This document shows positions 22,506-31,635 of a stretch of 64,000 nt of DNA, one piece after another. Numbering within the stretch: position 1 is the first letter of the stretch; every line of letters begins with the position of its first letter. Position numbers and translations under genes: made by a program. The stretch is from Cannabis sativa (taxonomy: Eukaryota > Streptophyta > Magnoliopsida > Rosales > Cannabaceae), in the NCBI RefSeq assembly GCF_029168945.1, contig NC_083603.1, forward strand, positions 32,709,396 to 32,773,395, read 5' to 3'. The notes beneath the pieces are model-generated. The model searched no databases, was not told where the DNA came from, and saw nothing but the letters and a program-made list of their open reading frames with translations.

Positions 22506-22814
22506 TAAATTTGATGCGTGTCATAAGCCACAACAAATTTAATATTTTTTTAATTCCAATACTTCCAATTATTTTAATATAATCGTAAGTAAGGGTCGAT
22601 CCCACGAGGACTATGTTTATTTAATTATTCCAAAAATTAGTAACAAGAATTAGAAAAAAGGGGTTTTGATGATTAGAATAAAAATTTCAATTATAAAAAT
22701 TAAAGGAAAGAATAAATTTAAAGTAAAACTGCGGTATGAGAGACTAGTTAAAGGTTATTCGTCACCCTCAACACTCATTCATAATTCCTATTAAAGAATG
22801 TAATATTTAGCTTC
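22506..22814 (-). repeat. Probable gypsy/Athila-like LTR end fragment
   Basis: Contains GGGTCGATCCCACGAGGA near 22592, close to the GGTCGATCCCACAGGGAATT of the Athila LTRs at 34566 and 44611, followed by a similar layout. The rest has no recognisable match here. No coding potential. The call is tentative. Confidence 0.4.
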
Positions 22815-23253
22815 CAATAAAATATCTATTCAATTCAATATCACCTAGTTGATCCTAGATCAAATGATCTTAATTAATCCTGAGATGGTTAGGTTCTAGT
22901 TCAGTTGCATTATTTGTGTTCTTTAACCAATTAGTTAAAGTCGACCAAATGATTCTTCCCGTGACGTATAGGTTAAGAACATGGTAGTTCAATTATGTGG
23001 GATCGCTAATCATAGATACAGAATCTATAGCATCTATCCGGACATAGAAGTGAAACGATAATTTCCTTCTAGCTTGGCTAAATAGAGATAAATGATAGAG
23101 CGCTCATTTTAGTGATTATATTAGTTCACTGAAATATCATTTATAGGTTGCTAAGTGTTTTAAGGATAAAATACATTGAAGGGTGTAACGGTAAATTAAT
23201 CCCTATGCAATGTATATCATCTATAGAGGATCATTAATTATTGGGATTATAAG
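22815..23253 (+). repeat. Copia LTR middle fragment, interrupted by TAT element
   Basis: Follows the plus-strand copia LTR from AATATCTATTCAATTCAATA to ATTGGGATTATAA, where other copies continue CAATGGATAACTAATG. The TAT LTR begins instead at 23254. The remainder of this LTR is not on the other side within the window. Confidence 0.72.
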
Positions 23254-23869
23254 TGTTATCCCAAAATTGGCACTCTGACCTGGCATCACAGGAATGGTGA
23301 CACGTGGCATCTACTTAGAGCACCTGGTCGGATCAACATGCCGAGCAGGATGCCTCACTGGCATGTCCATGATGGAATACTCAACGAGCCGTGCAGAATG
23401 AGCAACACTTAGCGAATTCAATCAAGCACTTCGTGAGTCACCAGCTCAATCCCTACAACTCAGGGATGAACTTGCGTGGATGTGGCATACACACGATTCC
23501 ACTATCGGTGTATACAGCCTCAATCCCATGATCCTAGTATTCAGCAATGATCACACGATCTTTGTGTTTATGCGCTTTGTAACGAGAGAGGAAACTCTTC
23601 CTCCTCAAGTTTCTTGCCCTATAAATAGTGAGGAATGTTCACTGGGCAGGGGGATCGATCGAAAACTGTAAAACAAAGATCATACGCCGAAACCTTAAGT
23701 CAATACAACTAATGAGGATTAGGCTATTACCGAACTGCTCGGGGCTGAACCTCTATAAAATTTTTGTGTCTTCTTATTATTATTTGCTTTATTACGTATT
23801 CTTATTACGACATATCGTTTATCGCTTATCAAAAAGGCTCATTGTCGTTGGCTAAAAGCGAAGTCAACA
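23254..23869 (+). repeat. 5' LTR of TAT element
   Basis: TGTTATCCC...GTCAACA, 616 bp, much more GC-rich than the copia LTRs around it. No second copy is present, so its start rests on the break in the copia LTR and its end on TG/CA and the following primer region. Confidence 0.75.
23620..23627 (+). promoter_or_regulatory. TATA box of TAT LTR
   Basis: TATAAATA preceded by TTGCCC and followed by GTGAGGAATG, about 250 bp before the LTR end, the place expected for the genomic promoter. Confidence 0.65.
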
Positions 23870-23890
23870 TTTTGGTGCTTTCATTGAGAG
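23870..23890 (+). other. Putative primer binding region of TAT element
   Basis: TTTTGGTGCTTTCATTGAGAG follows the LTR end directly. The same kind of sequence is common after TAT-type LTRs. I cannot name the matching tRNA with certainty. Confidence 0.5.
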
Positions 23891-23918
23891 AAGAATCACA
23901 GATCGCTCTTTCGACAGG

Positions 23919-24985
23919 ATGGTGCAAACTCGTAGAGGCCTGTCCGACCCAGCAAACTCACAGACGCTGGATCCGATGTTGCAGGACCCAGGGAGTTTGA
24001 GGGTTCCACCCGCTGTCAATCCTAGACAGACGGGAAGCGTGGTGAATGATGGAACAAATCCTGTTACTGAAACTGCGCTTGGTTTGTAAGAGACCGGAAA
24101 CAACGGTTTCGCACACAACCAGGACGTTCATAACATGACTGTTCCACCAGGCATCAACGCCCAGACGATCATCGGAGATGCAACCAAATTGGAAAACCTC
24201 TGTGCTACACTTGGACTCATGCAGGGCCACAACAATACCCTGCATCACGATCAGGAGGAATTGCGTGCCGCAGTAAACCTCGCGTTTGACGACAGAGGCG
24301 TATGTTCCCCGAATGGAGGGACAAAGAGATGGAGGCGTTAAGGGCTCACCATGCAGAAATCGAAGATCGTAGTCGGCAAGCCACTGTGCTGATACGAAGA
24401 GCCTATAAGACTGTAGGCCAGCAGGCACCGAGCGTCATTCCCCTTGGAAAAACCGAGGATGATCCAACTATGAATGCTTCCCAGACAGCCAACGGTCAGC
24501 CGTCCAATCCCCGGTCATGAGTTCCACTCGTGGGCCAAGAGGTAGGAGGACAGACCTTGTCCGGGAATTCATCAGGAGGAGTCATGCTCGATGGATCCGC
24601 ACAAAATAATGGAGCCATTCTACCTGCCACCCCAGCGAACCAATCGCTAAGGCAGCCAGATTCTTCTGTGTTCGAAAGGTTGGGAATGCCCCGTGAGCTA
24701 AGGGACGACCTAAACTGAAGAAGGGGAACAGAAGAGCAGAATACTACATCAAATGTGCAGTCTGGAGCTCAAACTCAAATCCCCACTCAGAAAGACGCTA
24801 ACGTAGCCCAACCCGACCAGAATGCCAATAAAGTCAGCCCAGTCGTACAGGCCCAGCTTGACGAACTGAAGAATATGTTTCATGGCATGGTCGGGTAGCG
24901 TAACAATGATCTTGAGTTAGATCGTGCACGGGGAACTCCTTTCTCGCTAAAAATCAAACTCCTGCCACCACCTCACAAGTTCAAG
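23919..24985 (+). pseudogene. TAT gag N-terminal region
   Basis: Begins ATG-GTG (MVQTRRGL) 50 bp after the LTR. The first frame runs with one TAA (about 24087) to about 24340, then a frameshift moves it to the frame of 24302-25678, which has stops at 24518, 24716 and 24896. The encoded stretch is polar and Gln/Asn-rich (SSVFERLGMPRELRDD, QPDQNANK) and has no fold I recognise, as is usual before the TAT gag core. Four stops and one frameshift make it a pseudogene. Confidence 0.7.
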
Positions 24986-25678
24986 ATGCCAACGTGGAAG
25001 ATGTACACTGGGAGAGAAGATCCTCTCTCTCATCTCAAGTATTTCGAGATGCAGATGGACTTACAAGGAGTGCGAGGAGACGTATGTTGCAGAATCTTCC
25101 CCGCAACTCTGTCGGAGGCCGCACAACAATGGTATTTCAAGTTGGCTCCAGGAAAGTTTAGTTCATGGAAAACCTTCTCTTCGGAATTCCATGCACAATT
25201 CTCTTCCTCACGCAACCTCCCATTGCATCTAGGAGATTTGGTCGAAGTAAAACAGCGACCAGGCGAGCCACTCCGGGCATACATCAGTAGATTCACGACA
25301 GAAGCGACCAAGGTGTCACAGGTAACCGAGGATGGAAAGTTATCCGCGATACTGGGGGGCATTGAAGTCCTTGGCAAGCTATGGAAGGACATAAGGAAAA
25401 ACAGACCGGTCGACTCAATGAGTGATTTCCTTGACCGGGCCGAAGGTTTCATCAAGCTTGAAGAAGCCATTCAGCGAGCAGAAGGTGAGCAAAAGCCGAA
25501 CAAAGCAAAGGCCCCTTCAACTGGAACGTCCTCCAAGCTTCCTAATATTCCAGAAATTCAAGTGGCAAGCGTTCAGGCAACAACTACAAGCAAGGGAACG
25601 GGAAGAAGGGAAAGTTCGCCGAAAAACCCGGACAGACTCCCCGTGATCGCGCCAAACACACTGCATTCACTATCCTAA
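24986..25678 (+). pseudogene. TAT gag core (retrotransposon gag domain)
   Basis: Open 230-codon frame with the capsid-like gag signature: MPTWKMYTGREDPLSHLKYF, then CRIFPATLSEAAQQWYFKL, FSSEFHAQFSSSRN and KQRPGEPLRAYISRF. These match the W...F...F pattern of plant Ty3-gypsy gag. It continues upstream in the same frame through a TAG at about 24896, so the ATG here is not the true start. Downstream the frame shifts near 25670 into the zinc-knuckle frame. It forms the particle shell in related elements. Confidence 0.87.
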
Positions 25679-25695
25679 CTGAGGATATAGAAAGT

Positions 25696-26634
25696 GTGTA
25701 TATAGCAACTCAGTCGCTAATTCTGTACAAGAAGCCCGGGCCAATGAAGAAAGATACCAGCAAGAGGGACATGACAAAATTCTGTCGGTTCCATGGAGAC
25801 TACGGCCACGACACCAACGAATGCTACAACCTGAAGCGGGAGATAGAACTTCTGATCAAGAAGAGCAACCCGCACCTACAGAAGTATGTCAAGGCCAACC
25901 CAGGTACAAATAAACATCATCTGATGCTTCCACCAATAGATGGACACTTACAAGTCATCAATGGAGGCCTGCACAGCGCTGGAGACACGGGCAATGCTCG
26001 GGAACGATATGCCCGCACAGCTCAATAAGAGCAAGAAGAAGTCATCCTGGCCGTGGAAGAATGGAAGCCCAAAGTTCCACGAGCAGGGGAGCCAACCATA
26101 ACATTCAACGACGAAGATGCCGTCCAGATAAGATTTTCGCACAACGACCCGCTGGTCGTGGAGGTCCAGATAGCAAACAAGATGGTGTCCAGAACCATGA
26201 TCGATAATGGGGCTTCTTCAAATATTTAGTTCAAGACTGCTTACGAGAAAATGGGGCTCCAGCTCAAGGATTTAACTCCATGCCTTCAGCCCGTCTATGG
26301 TTTCTCCGGTCAAGGAGTTGCGCCTCTGGGACAAATCCGCCTACCCCTCACAGTTGGGCGAGCTCCAACGAGCATAACTATCATGGCACAATTCCTGATA
26401 TTAGATGTACCTTCAGCCTTTAACGTAATGCTAGGCTGACCAGCCTTGTATGACTTAAAAGCTGTCACATCAATATTCCACTCGTGCCTGAAGTTCCCAA
26501 CCAAAAATGGGGTAGGGTGTCTTAGAGGAAACCAACAATCTGCTCGGAAATGTTACAACCTTGCAGTGGCCAAGGCTAAGAAGGAAGTATCCTCCAGCCA
26601 GAGCCCGGACAAGGGAATAAATATTCCCAAGTAG
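25696..26634 (+). pseudogene. TAT gag zinc knuckle and aspartic protease
   Basis: One frame broken by four stops (about 26026, 26227, 26437 and 26632). First comes KFCRFHGDYGHDTNECYNLK, the CCHC-like knuckle typical of TAT gag. Then, at about 26200-26230, MIDNGASSNI, the protease site, which has DNGAS instead of the usual DSGAS, followed at once by a stop. FILDVPSAFNVMLG near 26400 is the ILG end of the protease fold. The enzyme would cut the polyprotein; here it cannot be made. Confidence 0.82.
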
Positions 26635-26661
26635 GAAACCGCCCAAGGCGAGGATGAAGAT

Positions 26662-28383
26662 GTGGATCCTCGACTTGGGGACCCAAGCAGCAATGTTGGA
26701 CCTGTGGAAGAATCAGAAGAGATCGAGGTCGACCCAGATATCCCGGCCAGAAAGCTAAAAATCAGAAAGGGTTTGTTGCTCGGAGTAAAATCGGAATTGA
26801 TCAAATTTCTGAGAGCAAACCTAGACGTTTTCGCCTGCTCACATGCGGATATGGTCGGAATCGATCCTTCTATTATTTTGCATGTCCTGGATATCGATCT
26901 TAATATACGGCCAGTTCAGCAAAAACGAAGACTGCTGGATAAAGAACGAGCAGTAGCCCTGAAAGATGAAGTTGAAAAGCTGCGCAACAACAATTTCATT
27001 ATTGAAGCTTTCTACCCGGCTTGGGTCGTGAATCCTGTACTCGTGCCTAAGCCGAACAAGAAATGGCGAGCCTATATTGACTTCACAGACCTCAACAAAG
27101 CGTGCCCTAAAGACTGTTTCCCACTTCCAAGAATCGATCAGCTCGTCGATGCAACAGCCGGGCACGAAATATCAAGCTTCATGGATGCTTATTCGGGCTA
27201 CAATCAAATCAAGATGCATCCACCAGACAAAGAACATACAAGTTTCCGGACAGATATGGGTCTCTACTGCTACAAATTCATGCCATTCAGTCTTAAAAAC
27301 GCTAGAGCTACATACCAGAGACTGGTCAACAAAATGTTTAAAGATCAGATCGGCAGAAATATGGAAGTGTACGTGGATGATATGCTCGTCCAATCCAGAA
27401 AGGATGGGGGGCACATAGACGACCTGGACGAATGTTTCAAAGTCCTTAGAAAATACAACATGAAACTGAATCCCCTAAAATGCTCTTTCGGAGTCAGCTC
27501 GGGAAAGTTTCTGGGCTTCATCGTCAACGCTCGAGGAATTGAAGCCAATCTTGAAAAAATCCAAGCCCTCTTGGATATGAACTCGCCAACAAAAACCAAA
27601 GAGGTACAAAGCCTAACTGGTCGAATCTCCGCACTTAGCAGATTCGTGTCAAAATCAACGGATAAGTGTGTCCCATTCTTCAACTTCCTGCAAGGAAACA
27701 AAAAGTTTGAATGGACAGAAGAATGTGAAAGAGCTTTTCAAGATCTAAAAGCACAGCTCGCAAAACCTCCCGTCCTCTCTAAACCTCTTGACGGCAAGGA
27801 ACTGGGGATATACCTGGCAGTAACGGAGCATGCCATAAGTGTCGTACTAATCAGAGAAGAAGATGGCGTGCAACATCCAGTCTATTACATCAGTAAAAGA
27901 CTCATCGAGGCCGAAGGCCGATATTCGTTGATAGAAAAGCTCGCCTACTGCCTCATCTTAGCAACAAGAAAGCTAAGACCTTACTTTCAAGCTCATCCTG
28001 TTCGAGTGTACACTGACCAACCACTACGGCAAATACTGCAAAAGCCAGATGCCTCTGGGCGATTACTCAAGTTGGCGGTGGAATTGGGGCAGTACGAAAT
28101 CAATTTCCAACCCCGAACAGCTATCAAAGGCCAAGCCTTGGCCTACTTTGTGGTGGAATGCATAGGAAAAACTGAAAGCATCCCAGAAGGCGATCCCGAG
28201 CCAACACCACAGCCGACCAACATTGAAAGCAAGCTGACCTGGAAGCTTCACGTGGACGGATCTGCCACAGATCAGCTATCTGGCACAGGAATTGCCCTTG
28301 TCACACCTGGGGGCAACACCTGCATGCGACGGTCAAATTCGGATTCAAAGCCTCCAACAATGAGGCCGAATACGAAGCCCTAA
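26662..28383 (+). CDS. TAT reverse transcriptase and first RNase H
   Basis: 573-codon open frame. RT motifs: WVVNPVLVPKPNKKWR, YIDFTDLNKACPKD, FMDAYSGYNQI (Asp175), and the catalytic MEVYVDDMLVQ with YVDD at residues 237-240. The RNase H follows (IYLAVTEHAISVVL, YYISKRLIEAEGRY, VYTDQPLRQIL). Near residue 530 begins the second, archaeal-type RNase H (WKLHVDGSATDQLSGTGIAL), which leaves the frame at about 28325 by a frameshift. Two catalytic positions look altered: FSLKNARATYQRL, where relatives have FGLKNAGATYQRL, and the first RNase H Asp, replaced in LAVTEHAISV. The ATG lies mid-polyprotein and is not a natural start. Confidence 0.92.
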   Translation: MDPRLGDPSSNVGPVEESEEIEVDPDIPARKLKIRKGLLLGVKSELIKFLRANLDVFACSHADMVGIDPSIILHVLDIDLNIRPVQQKRRLLDKERAVALKDEVEKLRNNNFIIEAFYPAWVVNPVLVPKPNKKWRAYIDFTDLNKACPKDCFPLPRIDQLVDATAGHEISSFMDAYSGYNQIKMHPPDKEHTSFRTDMGLYCYKFMPFSLKNARATYQRLVNKMFKDQIGRNMEVYVDDMLVQSRKDGGHIDDLDECFKVLRKYNMKLNPLKCSFGVSSGKFLGFIVNARGIEANLEKIQALLDMNSPTKTKEVQSLTGRISALSRFVSKSTDKCVPFFNFLQGNKKFEWTEECERAFQDLKAQLAKPPVLSKPLDGKELGIYLAVTEHAISVVLIREEDGVQHPVYYISKRLIEAEGRYSLIEKLAYCLILATRKLRPYFQAHPVRVYTDQPLRQILQKPDASGRLLKLAVELGQYEINFQPRTAIKGQALAYFVVECIGKTESIPEGDPEPTPQPTNIESKLTWKLHVDGSATDQLSGTGIALVTPGGNTCMRRSNSDSKPPTMRPNTKP

Positions 28384-28640
28384 TTGCTGGACTCAAACTA
28401 GCAAAGGAAATGAAAGCTGAGCACGTCGAGATCTACAGTGACTCACAGCTAGTAGTTAATCATGTATCTGGCGAATACGAGGCTCGAGGAGAAAAAATGA
28501 TAGCATATCTGAGCAAAATACATGATCTGCTCGCACAATTCAAAGGCTATAGCCTCAAGTAGATTCCAAGAGAGGAAAATACAACTGCAGATGCGCTAGC
28601 CCGTTTGGCGAGCAGCAATATAAGTGACAAGGCAAACCTG
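28226..28640 (+). pseudogene. Second (archaeal-type) RNase H of TAT element
   Basis: Spans a frameshift. HVDGSA lies in the RT frame. The rest (ASNNEAEYEALIAGLKLAKE, EIYSDSQLVVNHVSGEYEAR, NTTADALARLASS) is in the integrase frame, with a TAG at 28560-28562. The D, E, D, D pattern of the ribonuclease H active site is complete across the pieces. A second RNase H after the first is characteristic of the TAT lineage; here it lies between RT/RH and integrase. Confidence 0.82.
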
Positions 28641-29983
28641 GTCCCGATCCAATTTCTTGAAGAGCCTAGCATCACAGGCGCAGAAGAAATCAAAATGATC
28701 TACACATCTCTGAACTGGATGAAGCCAATAGCAGCCTATCTCAACTCTGGGGAACTCCCAGATAACCGAAATGAAGCTCGGAAAATGAGAAGAAAGGCAG
28801 CACGGTACATCATTGTAGACGGGATCATGTACAGAAGAGGATTCTCAATGCCATTGCTCAGATGCGTCACATCAAATGAAGCTGCACGGCTTCTATATGA
28901 AATTCTCGACGGATTCTGCGGAAATCATGCAGCTGAACAGAGCTTATCAAAGAAAATTCTAAGGCAAGGCTACTTCTGGCAGACGATGATTGAAGATTCG
29001 AAAGCTTACGTAAAGAAGTGCGACAAATGCCAGAGATTTTCAAAGATACCAAGAGCTCCGCCCAACGAGCTGACACAAATGCAAAGTCTGTGGCCCTTTG
29101 CCATCTGGGGAATTGACCTAATTGGACAATTACCTAAAGGTAGAGGCGGCGTGCAGTACGCAGTGGTAGCAGTCGCCTACTTTACAAAGTGGACTGAAGC
29201 CGAACCACTCGCAACTATCACATCAAAGAAGGTTCAAGACTTTATAGTGAAGAACATCATATGCCAGTTCGGACTACCGTACAAAATAGTTTGGGATAAC
29301 GGCAAGCAATTCGACAGTCAATCTTTCACTGATTTCTGCGCGAACCATGGCATCATCAAAAGCTTCTCTCCGCAGTGGCACATCCACAAGCAAATGGTCA
29401 AGTTGAAGCAGTCAACAAAACCCTGAAGGACACACTAAAGAAGAAGCTTGAAGATGCCAAAGGAAATTGGCCGGAAGAACTCCCCGAAGTTCTATGGTCA
29501 TACCGTACAACGGAAAAAACAGCAACCGGTCAGACACCATTCTCAATGGCGTACGGTTATGAAGCTATGCTGCCCATCGAACTTGAACCACCATCCCATA
29601 GAAGGTTGACGTACGATCAAGGTACCAATCACATACTCCTTGCAGAATCACTTGATGAAATTGAAGAAAAACGAGCAACTGCAAACTTAAAGTTGGTAGC
29701 TCATCAACAAAAAGTAGCTCGGTATTTCAACAAACAAGTGAAAGCTCAGAAATTCTTTGTGGGAGATATGGTCCTAAGAAGGGTATTCCTAAACACCAAA
29801 GACAGCACGTCAGGCGTACTAGGACCCAACTGGGAAGGACCTTATCAGGTGGTCGAAGTTCTTGACTCCTTAGCATACAAACTTGGTAAGTATGATGAAA
29901 AAAATGCAACTCATTTTAGTACCACGATACTGGAATGGAGAACATTTAAGGAAATACTACCAATGAGTACTCAGGTCGGGTAG
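28605..29983 (+). pseudogene. TAT integrase
   Basis: Frame 28605-29426 has the zinc site (NHAAEQSLSKKILRQGYFW, KKCDKCQRFS) and the first two catalytic acids (IWGIDLIGQLP and IVWDNGKQF). A frameshift at about 29375-29425 leads to the second frame (29375-29983) with HPQANGQVEAVNKTLKD, which supplies the catalytic Glu, then WSYRTTEKTATGQTPFSMAYG and the C-terminal part (FFVGDMVLRRV, NWEGPYQVVEVL). The stop TAG at 29981-29983 falls in the first unit of the 28-bp repeat array. Only one frameshift is visible here. The protein inserts element DNA into the chromosome. Confidence 0.88.
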
Positions 29984-30149
29984 ACCACTTCAAAGTATTC
30001 AGGTCAAATAGACCATTTCAAAGTACTCAGGTCGGGTAGACCACATTAAAGTACTATTGAACATTCGCTATAAGTGAATGGCCTCTTGGGCAGACTCCGT
30101 GCAGAGGCTTCAGAAACAAAAGTACTCAGGTCGGGTAGACCACTTTAAA
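29967..30149 (+). repeat. 28-bp direct repeats after TAT pol
   Basis: Three tandem 28-bp units at 29967, 29995 and 30023 and a fourth at 30122, all with ACTCAGGTCGGGTAGACCAC or a close variant. The unit overlaps the pol stop codon. AGGTCGGGTAGACC is partly palindromic (GGTC/GACC). Confidence 0.82.
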
Positions 30150-30731
30150 GTACAGTTTCTTATTTGTTTTATGTCATGTTAAGCTAAGAAGATCCACTGG
30201 ATCACTAGCTCTGATGTAAGTTACTACGGTAACAAATACATTTTCGATCAATAAAAGAATAAAGATAGTATCTCCAATTCTATTGAGTCGAAAAAATCAG
30301 CATGATTATAATTTACCTAAAGTGCGTACAAAAGGTTCAGTCGAACCCAAAACACCGAACAGAAAAATAATATATTTGCAAAAGACAAGTGACCAAGAGT
30401 CATACGTCTACTCGGTCACTTGGGGGGCACCTATACCTGTACAAAGCATTTGGTAAACATAAAACAAAACAGCGTGGTTAGCAAAAACCAACACAATTGC
30501 ACTGCAATTATAAACAGAGAATGAAATTCATTAAGGATAACAAGAGCATAAAGTACCGGGATTAAAAGCTGCCCGGTTAGCCCGTTGTCCGAAAAATGAA
30601 AATTAATTTCAAGTTTAAAGACCGCTTGGCCGGTCGTGATGTCTTAAAGGCCTTATGGCCATATATAATATATATATATATAAACAGGAGAGATAAAAAG
30701 ATAAATGTTCAAATAACTGGAGTCCCAGGCT
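30150..30731 (+). other. TAT spacer between pol and antisense ORF
   Basis: No gene seen. It contains a G-run, CACTTGGGGGGCACC, near 30418-30432, a short (AT)n run at 30660-30682, and a CTTGGCCGGTCGTG segment. The G-run resembles a polypurine-like tract found after TAT pol, but no LTR follows. Confidence 0.5.
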
Positions 30732-31635
30732 CTAGATTTGGTTCTTCTGAGCTGACTGGAGCAGGAGGATCTGTTGTTCGAGCAGGAGAAGCATCACAGC
30801 CTGGTCAGAAGCTTGGCCGGAAGTTGAAGCAGCCACCTCTTTCCCACCATAGGCAACTTGGGTCGCGCAGTACTCGAGGTACATGTCCTTAGCGTCGCCT
30901 AAGTAGTCGAAGTTGGCCTAGGGATTAGCCTTCCAAAAATCAAAGAAGAGCTCGAGGCCTGCAGTCTCCAAAGCATCGACTTTCTCCTTCAAGCGATCCG
31001 CCTCGGCCGCCTGAGCGTCCTTATCTTCCTTCAGCCAAAGAAGGACCTGCCGCAAAGAACTCCTCTCATCCTGAAGACGATCAACCTCAGCAGATAAGGT
31101 CTCGATGGTTTCCTCAAATTTATCAGCAACCTCGAGGTCCTTAGTCAGACAGTGATCTTCTTCTTAGCGGTAAACAGCTTCTTGTTGGCCTCACCCAACT
31201 CATGGCGAACAGCTGCAGTCTCCGCCCTGTCCTCCTCAGCTTCCTTCTTGGCCATGTCTGCCTCCGCCCTCAAGGTGTCGGACAGAGTCGCACTCTTGGA
31301 AGTAGCAGATTTTACCCGGGAGTAGGTATAAGCCAACTTCAAATCGGCCTGCATAAAGGAAAAGGTCAGCATATGAAGCTAAGTATGAAAAGCTAAAAGG
31401 GAAGTGTCGAAAAGAAAAGACTAACCCTGGTAAGCTCCTGCAAGACTTCGCCCACCAACACATCCAGAGATGAGCCGTCAGCACCAGCCAGTTGCTCACT
31501 GACCTCAGGAATCAGCCGGTTCATGTGACGAGCCATCACCTCCGTGTGCTTCTTGACCTCAGGCAGCACGGGCATGGGTGGAGTAGGTGCCTGCGTCCGC
31601 TCAGGAATCCTCCTGACCAGTTCGGACCCAGATGT
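30732..31635 (-). pseudogene. Antisense extra ORF of TAT element (last two exons)
   Basis: Read on the minus strand, opposite to gag-pol. Exon (31635-31426, cut by LTR IV) has HMNRLIPEVSEQL, DVLVGEVLQELTR. A 77-nt interval 31425-31349 with GT start and TATGCAG end interrupts it; removal joins the frame in phase. The next exon (31348-30732) reads ADLKLAYTYSRV, then a long Glu/Lys/Ala-rich coiled coil, then FFDFWKANP and CATQVAYGGK, ending TAG at 30734-30732. It has a frameshift near 31148 and a stop at 30920-30918. Related antisense ORFs are known in TAT elements, of unknown function; the family name I would expect is a putative plant transposon domain, which I cannot verify. Confidence 0.7.
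31349..31425 (-). other. Predicted intron in antisense ORF
   Basis: Minus strand: exon CTTACCAGG, then GTTAGTCTTTTC..., a pyrimidine-rich interior, and CTTTATGCAG before GCCGATTTGAAG. Canonical GT...AG, 77 nt, phase 0. Confidence 0.65.

Larger units (their letters stand above)
23254..31635 (+). mobile_element. Ty3-gypsy element of TAT lineage, 3' end missing
   Basis: LTR (23254-23869), gag, protease, RT, RNase H, a second RNase H of the archaeal type, integrase, a 28-bp repeat array, and the end of an antisense extra ORF. The dual RNase H and the extra antisense ORF are hallmarks of the TAT group (Retand/Ogre relatives). Copia element IV starts at 31636 inside the antisense ORF; its remaining exon and the 3' LTR are not found in the window. 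Confidence 0.9.

Noticed and set aside
23864..24428. Antisense frames over TAT gag (84 and 156 codons)
   Set aside because: Shadows of the gag strand. The real antisense ORF of this element is at 30732-31635.
29967..30149. Possible CRISPR array (28-bp repeats)
   Set aside because: Three units are directly adjacent without spacers, in plant retroelement DNA.
30660..30682. AT dinucleotide run as a promoter or origin
   Set aside because: Too short and without other supporting signals.
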